Shown: positions 29,641 through 40,870, counted from the first letter of the stretch. The stretch is DNA of 64,000 nt from Neodontobutis hainanensis (GCA_024349245.1 JALDNG010001007.1:1-64000); one strand, 5' to 3'. The notes: a model not told the origin generated them from the letters alone. Translations and numbers: made by a program.

Positions 29641-32302
29641 CACCGGACTTGAAATAGTCAAAAAAGGACCAAATCAAACCAAAAATAGCATTTGGCATCT
29701 ACGCATGGGGGGCTGCTACAAAATGGCTATTTCAAAATTTTCATAGCTTGAAATTTTTTTTTTCGGGGAACCAGGCCAGACCCCCTTCACCCCTTGAAGT
29801 AGTCCGAGAATGGTGCGCCTTTCTGGGCTTGGCTCGTCGGCCTTTCACCGGACTTAACTTAGTCAAAAAAGGACCAAATCAAACCAAAAATAGCATTTTG
29901 CATCTACGCATGGGGGGCTGCTACAAAATGTCAATTTCCGAATTTTCATAGCTTAAAAAAAAGTTTTCGGGAGAACCAGGCCAGACCCCCTCCAACCCAG
30001 CGATGTAGTCCGGAAATGGTGGCCCTTTCTGGGCTCTCCTTCTCAAACTTTTACCGGACCTATCTGGTTCAAAAAAGGATCAAATCAAACAAAATTTGGC
30101 AGTTGGCATCTACGCATGGGGGGCTACAAAATGGCTATTTCCGAATTTTCATAGCTTGACTTTCTTTTTTTCGGGAGAACCAGGCCTGACCCCCTCTACC
30201 CAGTGAAGTAGTCCGAGAATGGTGCACCTTTCTGGGCTCTGCTTGTTGGCCTTTCACCGGCCTTGAAATAGTAAAAAAAGGACCAAATCAAACCAAAAAT
30301 AGCATTTGGCATCTACGCATGGGGGGCTGCTACAAAATGGCTATTTCCGAATTTTCATAGCTTAAAAAAAAGTTTTCGGGAGAACCAGGCCAGACCCTCT
30401 CCACCCCGTGAATTAGCCTGAGAATGGTGGCACTTTCTGGGCTTGCCTCGTCGGGCTTTCATCGGACTTAACTTAGTCAAAACAAAACAAATCGAACCAA
30501 AATTAGCAGTTGGCATCTACGCATGGGGGGCTACAAAATGGCTATTTCAAAATTTTCATAGCTTAAAAAATTTCTTTTCCGGGGAACCAGGCCAGACCCC
30601 CTTCACCCCGCGAAGTAGTCCGAGAATGGTGCGCCTTTCTGGGCTTAGCTCATTGGCCTTTCACCGGACTTATATTAGTCAAAAAAGGACCAAATCGAAC
30701 CAAAAATAGCAGTTAGAATCTATGCATGGGGGGCTACAAAATGGCTATTTCCGAATTTTCATAGCTTGAATTTTTTTTTCGAGAGAGAACCAGGCCAGAC
30801 ACCCTCTACCCAGTGTAGTGGTGCGAGAATGGTGCACCTTTCTGGGCTTGGCTCGTCGGCGTTTTCACCGGATTTAACTTAGTCAAAAAAGGACCAAATC
30901 GAACCAAAAATAGCATTTGGCATATACGCACGGGGGGCTGCTACAAAATGGCTATTTCCGAATTTTCATAGCTTAAAAAAAAGTTTTCGGGAGAACCAGG
31001 CCAGACCCCCTCCACCCCGCGATGTAGTACGGAAATCGTGGCCCTTTCTGGGCTTGCCTTGTCAAATTTTTACCGGACCTATCTGGTTCAAAAAAGGATC
31101 AAATCGAACCAAAATTGGCAATTGGCATCTACTCATGGGCGGCTACAAAATGGCTTATTCCAAATTTTCATAGCTTGACTTTCTTTTTTTCGGGAGAACC
31201 AGGCCTGACCCCCTCTACCCAGTGAAGTAGTCCGAGAATGGTGCACCTTTCTGGGCTTGGCTCGTTGGCCTTTCACCGGACTTGAAATAGTCAAAAAAGG
31301 ACCAAATCAAACCAAAAATAGCATTTGGCATCTACACATGCGGGGCTGCTACAAAATGGCTATTTCCGAATTTTCATAGCTTGAAAAAAAGTTTTCGGGA
31401 GAACCAGGCCAGACCCCCTCCACCCCGTGAAGTAGTACGAGAATGGTGGCACTTTCTGGGCTTGGCTCGTCGGCCTTTCACCGGACTTAACTTAGTCAAA
31501 ACAAAACAAATCGAACCAAAATTAGCAGTTGGCATCTACGCATGGGGGGCTACAAAATGGCTATTTCAAAATTTTCATAGCTTTAAAAAATTTTTATCCG
31601 GGGAACCAGGCCAGACCCCCTTCACCCCGTGAAGTAGTCCAAAAATGGTGCGCCTTTCTGGGCTTGGCTCGTCGGCCTTTCACCAAACTTAACTTAGTCA
31701 AAAAAGGACCAAATCGAACCTAAAATAGCAGTTAGAATCTACGCATGGGGGGCTACAAAATGGCTATTTCCGAATTTTCATAGCTTGAAAAATTTTTTTT
31801 CGGGAGAACCAGGCCAGACCCCCTTCACCCGTGAAGTAGTCCAAGAATGGTGCGCCTTTCTGGGCTTGGCTCGTGACCTTTCACCGGATTTAACTTAGTC
31901 AAAACAAAACAAATCGAACCAAAATTAGCAGTTGGCATCTACGCATGGGGGGGGGCTACAAAATGGCTATTTCCGAATTTTCATAGCTTGAAAAAAAGTT
32001 TTTGGGAGAACCAGGCCAGACCCCCTACACCCCGTGAAGTAGTCCGAGAATGGTGGCACTTTCTGGGCTTGGCTCGTCGGACCTTTCACCGGACTTAACT
32101 TAGTCAAAACAAAACAAATCGAACCAAAATTAGCAGTTGGCATCTACGCATGGGGCTACAAAATGGCTATTTCCGAATTTTCATAGCTTGAAAAATTTTT
32201 TTCGGGAGAACCAGGCTAGACCCCCTCCACCTCGTGAAGTAGTCCGAGAATGGTGCGCCTTTCTGGGCTTGGCTCGTAGGATTTTCACCAAAGTTAACTT
32301 AT

Positions 32303-32676
32303 TCAAAAAAGGACCAAATCGAACCAAAATTGGCAGATGGCATCTACGCATGGGGCTCTACAAAATGGTTATTTTCGAATTTTCATAGATTGAAAAATTT
32401 TTTTCGGGAGAACCAGGCTAGACCCCCTCCACCCAGTGAAGTAGTCCGAGAATGGTGCACCTTTCTGGGCTTGGCTCGTCGGATTTTCACCGGACTTAAC
32501 TTGGTCAAAAAAAACCCAAATCAAACCAAAATTGGCAGTTGGCCTCTATGCATGGGGGGCTACAAAATGGCTATTTCCGAATTTTCATTGCTTAAAAAAA
32601 AATTTCGGGAGAACCAGGCAAGACCCCCTTCACCCCGTGAAGTAGTCCGAGAATGGTGCGCCTTTCTGGGCTTGGC
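32303..32676 (+). repeat. Two-monomer satellite block, copy 2 (matches 13,858-14,229)
   Basis: This is the second copy of the block at 13,858-14,229, with the same rare variants in the same order and almost no differences apart from A/T-run length. It lies within a longer related stretch starting near 32,190, where the preceding monomer carries CACCAAAGTTAACTTATTC, also seen near 8,860, 11,450, 11,845 and 20,615. Confidence 0.8.
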
Positions 32677-35132
32677 TCGTAGGATTTTCACCGGAGTTAA
32701 CTTATTCAAAAAAGGACCAAATCGAACCAAAATTGGCAGATTACATCTACGCATGGGGTTCTACAAAATGGCTATTTCCGAATTTTCATAGCTTTTTTCG
32801 GAGAACCAGGCCAGACCCCCTCCACCCGTGAAGTAGTCGAGAATGGTGCGCCTTTCTGGGCTTGGCTCGTCGGCATTTCACCGGACTTAACTTAGTCAAA
32901 AAGGACCAAATCAAACCAAAATTAGCAGTTGGCATCTACGCATGGGGGGCTGCTACAAAATGGCAATTTCCGAGTTTTCATAGCTTGAAAAAATTTTTCG
33001 GGAGAACCAGGCCAGACCCCCTCCACCCCGCGATGTAGTACGAGAATGGTGGCCCTTTCTGGGCTTGCCTTGTCAAAATTTTACCGGACCTAGCTGGTTC
33101 AAAAAGGACCAAATCGAACCAAAATTGGCAGTTGGCATCTACGCATGGGGGGCTACAAAATGGCTATTTCCAAGTTTTCATAGCTTGAAAAAAAAGTTTT
33201 CGGGAGAACCAGGCCAGACACCCTCCACCCCGTGAAGTAGTCCGAGAATGGTGGCACTTTCTGGGCTTGGCTCGTTGGCCTTTCATCGGACTTGAAATAG
33301 TAGAAAAAAAGACCAAATCAAACCAAAAATAGCATTTAGCATCTACGCATGGGGGGCTGCTACAAAATGGCTATTTCCGAATTTTCATAGCTTGAAAAAA
33401 AGTTTTCGGGAGAACCAGGCCAGACCCTCTCCACCCCGTGAAGTAGTCCGAGAATGGTGGCACTTTCTGGGCTTGGCTCGTCGGCCTTTCACCGGACTTA
33501 ACTTAGTCAAAACAAAACAAATCGAACCAAAATTAGCAGTTGGCATCTACGCATGGGGGGCTGCTACAAAATGGCTATTTCAAAATTTTCATAGCTTGAA
33601 AAATTTTTTTCGGAAGAACCAGGCCAGACCCACTTCACCCCGTGAAGTAGTCCGAGAATGGTGCGCCTTTCTGGGCTTGGCTCGTTGGCCTTTCACCGGA
33701 CTTAACTTAGTCAAAAAAGGACCAAATTGAACCAAAAATAGTAGTTAGAATCTACGCATGGGGGGCTACAAAATGGCTATTTTCGAATTTTCATAGCTTG
33801 ATTTTCTTTTTTTTCGAGAGAACCAGGCCAGACACCCTCTACCCAGTGAAGTGGTGCAAGAATGGTGCATCTTTCTGGGCTTGGCTCGTCGGCCTTTCAC
33901 CGGATTTAACTTAGTCAAAAAAGGACCAAATCGAACCAAAAATAGCATTTGGCATATACGCATGGGGGCTTCTAAAAATGGCTATTTCGAATTTTCATAG
34001 CTTGAATTTTGTTTTCGGAGAACCAGGCCAGACCCCTCCACCCGTAAGTAGTCCAAGAATGGTGGCCCTTTCTGGGCTTGGCTCGTCGGGCCTTTCACCG
34101 GACTTAACTTAGTCAAAAACCAAATCGAACCAAAATTAGCAGTTGGCATCTACGCATGGGGGCTACAAAATAGCAATTTCGAATTTTCATAGTTTGAAAT
34201 TTTTTCGGGAGAACCAGGCCAGACCCCCTTTACCCCGTTAAGTAGACCAAGAATGGTGCCCCTTTCTGGGCTTGGCTCGTCGGCCTTTCACCGGACTTAA
34301 CTTAGTCAAAAAAGGGCCAAATCGAACCAAAATTAGCAGTTGGCATCCACGCATGGGGGGTGCTACAAAATGGCAATTTCCGAATTTTCATAGCTTGACT
34401 TTCTTTTTTTCGGGAGAACCAGGCCTGACCCCCTCTACCCAGTGAAGTGTTGCGAGAATGGTGCACCTTTCTGGGCTTGGCTCGTTGGCCTTTCACCGGA
34501 CTTAGTCAAAAAAGGACCAAATCGAACCAAAATTTGCAGTTGGCATCTACGCATTGGGGGCTACAAAATGGTAATTTCCGAATTTTCATAGCTTGAATTT
34601 TTTTTTTCGGGAAAACCAGGCCAGACCCCCTCCACCCCGTGATGTAGTACAAGAATGGTGCGCCTTTCTGGGCTTGCCTTTCCTTTCACCGGACTATCTG
34701 GTGTAAAAAAAAGGACCAAATCGAACCAAAATAGCAGTTGGCATCTACGCATGGGTGCTACAAAATGGCTATTTCTAAATTTTCATAGCTTGAAATCGGG
34801 AGAACCAGGCCAGACCCCTTCACCCGTGAAGTAGTCCGAGAATGGTGCACCTTTCTGGGCTTGGCTCGTCGCCTTTCACCGGACTTAACTTAAGTCAAAA
34901 AAGAACCAAATCGAACCAAAATTGGCAGTTGGCATCTACGCATGGGGGGCTACAAAATGGCTATTTCTGAATTTTCATAGCTTGAATTTTTTATTTCGGG
35001 AGAACCAGGCCAGACACCCTCTAGCCAGTTAAGTGGTGCGAGAATGGTGCGCCTTTCTGGGCTTAGCTCGTCGGCCTTTCACCGGACTTAACTTTGTCAA
35101 AAAAGGACCATATCGAACCAAAATGAGCAGTT

Positions 35133-35541
35133 GGCATCTATGCATGGGGGCTGCTAGAAAATGGCTATTTCCAAATTTTCATAGCTTGAAAAAAAGTTTT
35201 TTGGAGAACCAGGCCAGACCCTCTCCACCTTGTGAAGTAGTAAGAGAATGGGGACCCTTTCTGTGCTTGGCTCGTAGGCCTTTCACCGGACTTAACTTGG
35301 TCAAAAAAGGACCAAATCGAACCGAAATTTGCATTTGGCATCTACGCATGGGGGGCTACAAAATGGCCATTTCCGAATTTTCATAGCTTGAAAAAAGGTT
35401 TTCGGGAGAACCAGGCAAGACCCCCTCTACCCAGTGAAGTAGTAGGAGAATGGTGCGGCTTTCTGGGCTTGCCTTGTCGACATTTTACCGGACCGATCTG
35501 CTTCAAAAAAGGACCAAATCGAACTAAAATTGGCAGTTGGC
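35133..35541 (+). repeat. Satellite block repeated 8 monomers downstream, copy 1
   Basis: The two-monomer block includes CTGCTAGAAAATGG, CCACCTTGTGAAG, TTTCTGTGCTTGG, ACCGAAATTTGC, AAATGGCCATTTC, GTAGGAGAATGGTGCGG and CATTTTACCGGACCGATCTG. The same string of variants returns at 36,760-37,170. The offset is 1,627-1,629 bp, almost exactly eight units of 203-204 bp, so this end of the array shows an eight-monomer higher-order step. Confidence 0.8.
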
Positions 35542-36759
35542 ATCTACGCATGGGGGGCTGCTACAAAATGGCAATTTCCAAATTTTCATAGCTTAAAAAA
35601 AAGTTTTCGGGAGAACCAGGCCAGACCCCCTCCACCCCGCGATGTAGTCCGAGAATGGTGGCCCTTTCTGGGCTTGCCTTTTCGACCTTTTACCGGACCT
35701 ATCTGGTTCAAAAAAGGACCAAATCGAACCAAAATAGGCAGTTGGCATCTACACATGGGGGGCTACAAAATGGCTATTTCCAAATTTTCATACCTTAAAA
35801 TTTTTTTTTTCGGGAGAACCAGGCCAGACCCCCTCCACCCCGTGAAGTAGTAGGAGAATGGTGCGGCTTTCTGGGCTTAGCTCGTCGTCTTTTCACCGGA
35901 TTTAACTTGGTCAAAAAAGGACCAAATCGAACCAAAAATAGCATTTGGCATCTACGCATGGGGGCTGCTACAAAATGGCTATTTCCGAATTTTCATAGCT
36001 TGAAAAAAAGTTTTCGGGAGAACCAGGCCAGACACCCTCCACCCCGTGAAGTAGTACGAGAATGGTGGCACTTTCTGGGCTTGGCTCGTCGGCTTTTACC
36101 GGACTTAACTTAGTCAAAAAAGGACCAAATCGAACCAAAATTAGCAGTTGGCATCTACGCATGGGGGGGCTACAAAATGGCAATTTCCGAATTTTCATAG
36201 CTTGAAAAAAAGTTTTTATGGAGAACCAGGCCAGACCCCCTCCACCCCGTCATGTAGTACGAGAATGGTGCGCCTTTCTGGGCTTGCCTTTTCGACTTTT
36301 TACCTGACCTATCTGGTTCAAAAAAGGACCAATTCGAACCAAAATAGGCAGTTGGCATCTACGCATGGGTGCTACAAAATGGCTATTTCCAAATTTTCAT
36401 AGCTTGAAATAAACTTTTTCGGGAGAGCCAGGCCAGACCCCCTTCACCCCGTGAAGTAGCCCGAGAAGGGTGCACCTTTCTGGGCTTGGCTCGTCGTCCT
36501 TTCACCGGACTTAAGTAAGTAAAAAAACAAAACAAATCGAACCAAAATTAGCAGTTGGCATCTACGCATGGGGGCCTACAAAATGGCTATTTCCGAATTT
36601 TCATAGCTTGAAATTTTTTTTTTCCGGGAAACCAGGCCAGACCCCCTTCACCCCGTAAAGTAGTCCGAGAATGGTTCCCCTTTCTGGGCTTGGCTCGTCG
36701 GCATTTCACCGGACTTAACTTAGTCAAAAAAATAACAAATCGAACCAAAATTGGCAGTT

Positions 36760-37170
36760 GGCATCTATGCATGGGGGCTGCTAGAAAATGGCTATTTCCA
36801 AATTTTCATAGCTTGAAAAAAAGTTTTTTGGAGAACCAGGCCAGACCCTCTCCACCTTGTGAAGTAGTATGAGAATGGTGACCCTTTCTGTGCTTGGCTC
36901 GTAGGCCTTTCACCGGACTTAACTTGGTCAAAAAAGGACCAAATTGAACCGAAATTTGCATTTGGCATCTACGCATGGGGGGCTACAAAATGGCCATTTC
37001 TGAATTTTCATAGCTTGAAAAAAAGTTTTCGGGAGAACCAGGCAAGACCCCCTCTACCCAGTGAAGTAGTAGGAGAATGGTGCGGCTTTCTGGGCTTGCC
37101 TTGTTGACATTTTACCGGACCGATCTGGTTCAATAAAGGACCAAATTGAACTAAAATTGGCAGTTGGCAT
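36760..37170 (+). repeat. Satellite block, copy 2, next to the array edge
   Basis: This is the partner of 35,133-35,541. It keeps almost all the rare variants with a few further substitutions, such as GTATGAGAATGGTGACCC and CATTTCTGAATT. It is the second-to-last and third-to-last full unit before the array stops, so the array edge itself carries higher-order organisation. Confidence 0.8.
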
Positions 37171-37421
37171 TTACGCATGGGGGGCGACAAAATGGCTATT
37201 TCCGAATTTTCATAGCTTGAATTTTTTGTTTTCGGGAGAACCAGGCCAGACCCCCTTCACCCCGTGAAGTAGCACGAGAATGGTGTGCCTTTCTGGCCTT
37301 GGCTCGTCGGCCTTTCACCGGACTTAACTTGGTCAAAAAAGGACCAAATTGAAGCAAAATTGGCAGTTGGCATCTACGCATGGGGGGCTACAAATTGGCT
37401 ATTTCTGAAATTTTGTAGCTT

Positions 37422-37551
37422 AAATTTTTTTTGGGAGAACCAGGACAGGAGGCCCACTCTGGTCCATCTTTCACACGAGAAAGGGCGCCTGTCCTCGGGT
37501 AAACAAGGGACCATAGTGGGCCTCCGGTCCTGGTTCTCAAAAATTTTTTTT
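37422..37551. repeat. Foldback (inverted repeat) at right edge of the satellite
   Basis: The left arm is 37,422-37,465 and the right arm 37,508-37,551, each 44 nt, with a 42-nt spacer. The left arm begins as ordinary satellite (T-run, GGGAGAACCAGG) and continues into AGGCCCACTCTGGTCC. The right arm is its reverse complement with few mismatches in the core (GGACC, GTGGGCCTCC, GTCCTGGTTCTC). A piece of inverted satellite sequence is therefore present exactly where the array stops. It could be the terminus of a foldback element from which the monomer arose, or a breakage and repair scar. Confidence 0.75.
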
Positions 37552-38670
37552 AATCTTTTTCAAACTCTGCACCCTGCTAGAGGACATGGGGTTGAATACA
37601 GGAGCACAGATTTGGTGGACCCAACTCTTTAGAAAGCCGAAATATGAAGATCCCTCTTTTGATTGATTCAATGTAAAAAAAAAAGTAGTGTGTTCGTGGA
37701 CAGTGGAATTATGCAACAGGACTTAGTGCTAAAGACTCGGAGTGTCCTACCGAGTGCAGTCATTTACTTTTTAGAAACACTGGCAGCCCATACAACTTTT
37801 TGTTTTATAGGCCTAAAAAAAAGTTTCTCTGATCTTATTAAAACTTGGCACCCTGTTAGAGGGCTCTAAGATGAATAAAGGAGCCCAGGTTTGGTGGCCC
37901 CAACTCTTTAGAGAGCCGAAATATAAAGATCCCACTTTAGATTTATTCAATGTAAAAAAATAGTGTGTTCGTGGACAGTGGAATTTTGCAACAGGACTTG
38001 GAGCTAAAGACTCAGGGTGACCTACCGAGTACAGTCATATAGTTTGTAAAACAATTAGAACTTTATTTAGTTTGCCAACATTCATTATGTGTTAAATGAA
38101 TACAATGCAAATGCTTGATCCCACTTCAGGCTTATTCAATGATCTACATAGTGGGTTCGTGGACAAGGTGTTTCAAGCGTTTTCTTTTAAATTAGGCCCC
38201 CTGAGAAGGGCAAAACAAGTCCTGACTGAAAATTCCATCGTCCACGAACACACTATTTTATTACATCGAATAAATCTAATGTGGGATTGCTGGATCTCGG
38301 CCACCTTAAGGGTTAGGGCCACCAAACCAGGACTCCTGTCTTAATCCTTGGGCCCCCTAATGGGGTGCCGAGTTTCAAAAAGATCAGAGAAACTTTTTTT
38401 TAGGCCCAAAAAAACTGACAGGGCCTAAAAAAAAAGTTTTTATAATCTCTATAAAACTTTGCACCCTGTTAGAGGGCATGAGGATAAATACAGGAGCCGA
38501 CATTTGGTGGCCCTAACCCTTTCGAGGGCCGAGATCCAGCGATCCAGCGATCCCACTTTAGATTTATTCAATGTAACAAAATAGTATGTTCGTGGACAGT
38601 GGAATTTGACAACGGGACTTGATTTGCCCTAGTCAGGGGGGCTTGCTGACACCAGCAAAATAGTTTTTAT
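37552..38670. repeat. ~280-bp degenerate repeat units, one inverted
   Basis: Two direct units start near 37,552 and 37,830; their GCACCCTG landmarks at 37,569 and 37,848 are 279 bp apart. A third direct unit starts near 38,430 (landmark 38,461), and an inverted unit occupies about 38,165-38,420. Each carries GAGCC(C/A)AGATTTGGTGG-like sequence, GATCCCACTTTAGATTTATTC, a TCAATGTA plus A-run, and TAGTGTGTTCGTGGACAGTGG. Adjacent copies share a CCTAAAAAAAAGTTT boundary. The mixed orientation differs from the strictly unidirectional satellite to the left. Family not recognised. Confidence 0.7.
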
Positions 38671-39130
38671 CACAATAATTTCAAGAAAAATGTCAAATAC
38701 TCCCTGTCCACGGACACACTATCAAAACCATTGAATAAGCCTGAAGTGGGATCATGGAAAACACCAGGCTGGATGATGACTGGAGATATTTTTAGGGGGT
38801 CCTATCATGATACAAACTACATTACTGCACTCAACTGGTCCTCCTGAGTAGGTAGAACCGAGACCCGTTGCCCAATTCCACTGTCCGCGAAAGCACTATG
38901 TGTCCGATTGCCCTATTCCACCGTCCGCGAAAGCACTATTTGTCCATTTCACCATTGATTCAATGTACTAAAATAATGTGTTCGTAGACAGTGCAATTTT
39001 GGAAAAAGACTTAGTGTTAAAGACTCAGTGTGACCTACCATGTGCAGTCATAAAGTTTGTATAAACATTGAAACTTTAATTAGTTTGTCCACATTCGTTA
39101 TGTGTCATATAAATACAGTGCAACTGGTTG
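38671..39130. repeat. Continuation of mosaic with GTGTTCGTGGAC motif
   Basis: This segment holds more partial copies of the same mosaic. An inverted motif lies near 38,708-38,722 (GTCCACGGACACACTAT). Two close GTCCGCGAAAGCACTAT variants lie near 38,884 and 38,930. A direct GTGTTCGTAGACAGTG lies near 38,978. GATCCCACTTCAGGCTTATTCAATGATC-type sequence recurs at 38,113 and 39,132 and in reverse near 38,735. No coding region is visible. Confidence 0.55.
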
Positions 39131-40300
39131 ATCCCACTTCAGGCTTATTCAATGATCTACATTCTACATTCTGGGTGGCTCCTGCGGCCTCCCAGAATGA
39201 CACATCAAAGGCTGCTGGCTTTAGAACAAAGAGAAGAAGTTTCAGCCTCCAAAAGACACAGCCTATAACGGGTTCTGACCATTGACCCTGAACATTATTT
39301 GACCCCTTAACAATGTCATAGCCTCACCAAACTTTACCACACTCTTCCACGCACTGTGACAAGAAAAACAAGTCCACTCCCGAGTCGATTGGACCTTCCT
39401 AACAACGTCCGTGAACGCACTATACAAAATACATTGAAATAATGGGCTATTGCGAGTTTTCTACAGATGTCCCAGGGGCCCAAATTTTGCACGCTGGCTC
39501 CAGGGCCCTTCCTGAATAACCTATCGGCGGCTGGCTCTAGAGCAAAGGGAAAAGATTTCAGCCTCCGTGACAGATTTTCTCAAAAAGGTCTCTAAATGGC
39601 ATTGAAGCATAGGGCCTTCTAAGTTTTTTTGAAGAGTGGGATGCCATCTGGTTCAGAGGGTCCTAGAGTTATGCGCTTCGGGATTCGACTTCAGGGGCCC
39701 CTAGAGAGTACCGATCAAAAATTTCAAGATCCCGAGACTTTCCGTCTCCGAACGGGAGTTATCCCACTTCACACTTATGCGCATAGTATCTTCGCGGATG
39801 ACCGTTGCTCTTTTGCTAATTAAGCCCCTTAACGATGTCGTAGCCTCTCCAAACCTTACCGCACACTTCCATGCACTGTGGTGAGAAAAAGGAGTCTACT
39901 CTCGAGTCGATTGGACCTTCTTAAGCGCCGTCTGTGAACACACTACACAAAATACATTGAAACAATGGGCTATTGGGAGTTTTCTACAAAGGTCCCAGGA
40001 GCCCCAAATTTTGCACGCTGGCTCCAGTGGCCCCCCAGAACCACACATCAAAGGCGGCTGGCTCTGGAGCAAAGGGAAAAAATGTCACCCTCCAAAAGAC
40101 ACAGCTTATAACGGAACCTGACCTATTGACCCTGAACATTATTTGACCAATTAACAATGTTGTAGCCTCTCCTAACTTCAGCACCCGCTTCTACGCACTG
40201 TGACGAGAAAAAGGAGTCCACTCCCGAGTTGATCGGACCTTTCCAAGCGCCGTCCATGAACACACTACACAAAATACATTGAAATAATGGGCAACTTGGA
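39131..40300. repeat. Degenerate tandem family with GCACTGTG landmark
   Basis: Three related copies carry GTAGCCTC, GCACTGTG, GAGAAAAAGGAGTC, GAGT(C/T)GAT(T/C)GGACCTT and GAACACACTACACAAAATACATTGAAA in order. The GCACTGTG landmarks lie at 39,351, 39,873 and 40,195, so spacing is 522 and then 322 bp and one unit has lost about 200 bp. The GTGAACACACTA portion is the inverted form of the motif in the preceding units, which connects the two families. Confidence 0.65.
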
Positions 40301-40339
40301 TTTGTTCAGAAAGATCTGTTGTGGTCAAAAACCAAACTG

Positions 40340-40362
40340 GGAGCTCAGGGGGGGGGGGCCCT
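40340..40362 (+). repeat. G-run (about 11 G)
   Basis: An uninterrupted run of about 11 G follows GGGAGCTCA and is followed by CCCTGG. It could form a G-quadruplex with neighbouring G-runs, and it is prone to sequencing-length error. Confidence 0.6.
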
Positions 40363-40479
40363 GGTATGCCATATCCACAGGGCAAGTCTCCCGGAGAAAC
40401 TTTGGGACAAATGTCAAAATTGGCCAGAGGGGGTGCTCCCGCGCGCATCCTCCTTGTGGCACATAACCATCTGACCGCT

Positions 40480-40870
40480 TCTGGGTTAGGGTTTGGTGGA
40501 TGTGGGCGGGGCTTAGGAGTGGTCAGCAGTGGTCAGCGGGGGTCTCCGACACATTTCCCAAAAATAGTGTGTTTGTGGCCAAATAGTGGGTTTGTGGGAT
40601 GTGGGCGGGGCTTAGGAGTGGTCACTGGGATGTGGGCGTGGCTTAGGAGTGGTCAGCAGTAGTCTCCGACACATTTCCTTAAAATAGTGTGTTCGTGGAC
40701 AAATAGTGGGTTTGTGGGATGTGGGCAGGGGCTTAGGAGTGGTCACTGGGATGTGGGCGTGGCTTAGGAGTGGTCAGCAGTGGTCTCCGACACATTTCCT
40801 TAAAATAGTGTGTTCGTGGACAAATAGTGGGTTCGTGGGATGTGGGCGTATCTTAGGACTGGTCAGCTGT
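40480..40870 (+). repeat. 120-bp tandem repeat with GC-box-like cores
   Basis: About three copies; CTCCGACACATTTCC starts at 40,543, 40,663 and 40,784 (120 and 121 bp). Each unit contains GATGTGGGCGGGGCTTAGG or a variant, often twice, resembling an SP/KLF-type GC box, plus ATAGTGTGTTCGTGGAC and AATAGTGGGTTTGTGG. The copies are similar enough to be much younger than the surrounding mosaic. Confidence 0.8.

Larger units (their letters stand above)
331..37447 (+). repeat. Satellite DNA array, ~204-bp monomer, ~185 copies
   Basis: Head-to-tail tandem repeat. Landmarks in each unit, in order, are CATCTACGCATGGGG, CTACAAAATGGCTATTTCC, GAATTTTCATAGCTTGAAA, a T-run, GGGAGAACCAGGCCAGACC, GTGAAGTAGTCCGAGAATGG, TTTCTGGGCTTGGCTCGTCG, TTTCACCGGACTTAACTTAG and GGACCAAATCGAACCAAAA. 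CATCTAC landmarks at 983, 1188, 1392 and 1596 give a period of 204-205 bp. Units in much of 2.8-23 kb are 190-200 bp. Every monomer I read is in the same orientation and I saw no inserted transposon. Diverged types differ at fixed sites: TGAAGTAGT versus CGATGTAGT, TTGGCTCGTCGGCC versus TTGCCTTGTCAAA, GCAGTTGGC versus GCATTTGGC versus GCAGATGGC, and GGGGGCTAC versus GGGGCTGCTAC. Because 204 is divisible by three, long spurious open frames cross monomers on both strands. The array may be centromeric, pericentromeric or an interstitial block; sequence alone cannot decide. Confidence 0.97.

Noticed and set aside
331..37447. Dozens of open frames of 60-153 codons on both strands across the satellite
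   Set aside because: They exist because the monomer is close to 204 bp, a multiple of three, and lacks stops in some frames. They shift or stop at each indel, have no start or splice context, and repeat the same translated monomer.
331..37447. CENP-B box in the satellite
   Set aside because: No monomer I read contains a convincing match to the TTCG...A..CGGGA core in the right spacing.
331..37447. CRISPR-like direct repeats
   Set aside because: The repeats are contiguous ~204-bp units without distinct spacers, in a vertebrate genome.
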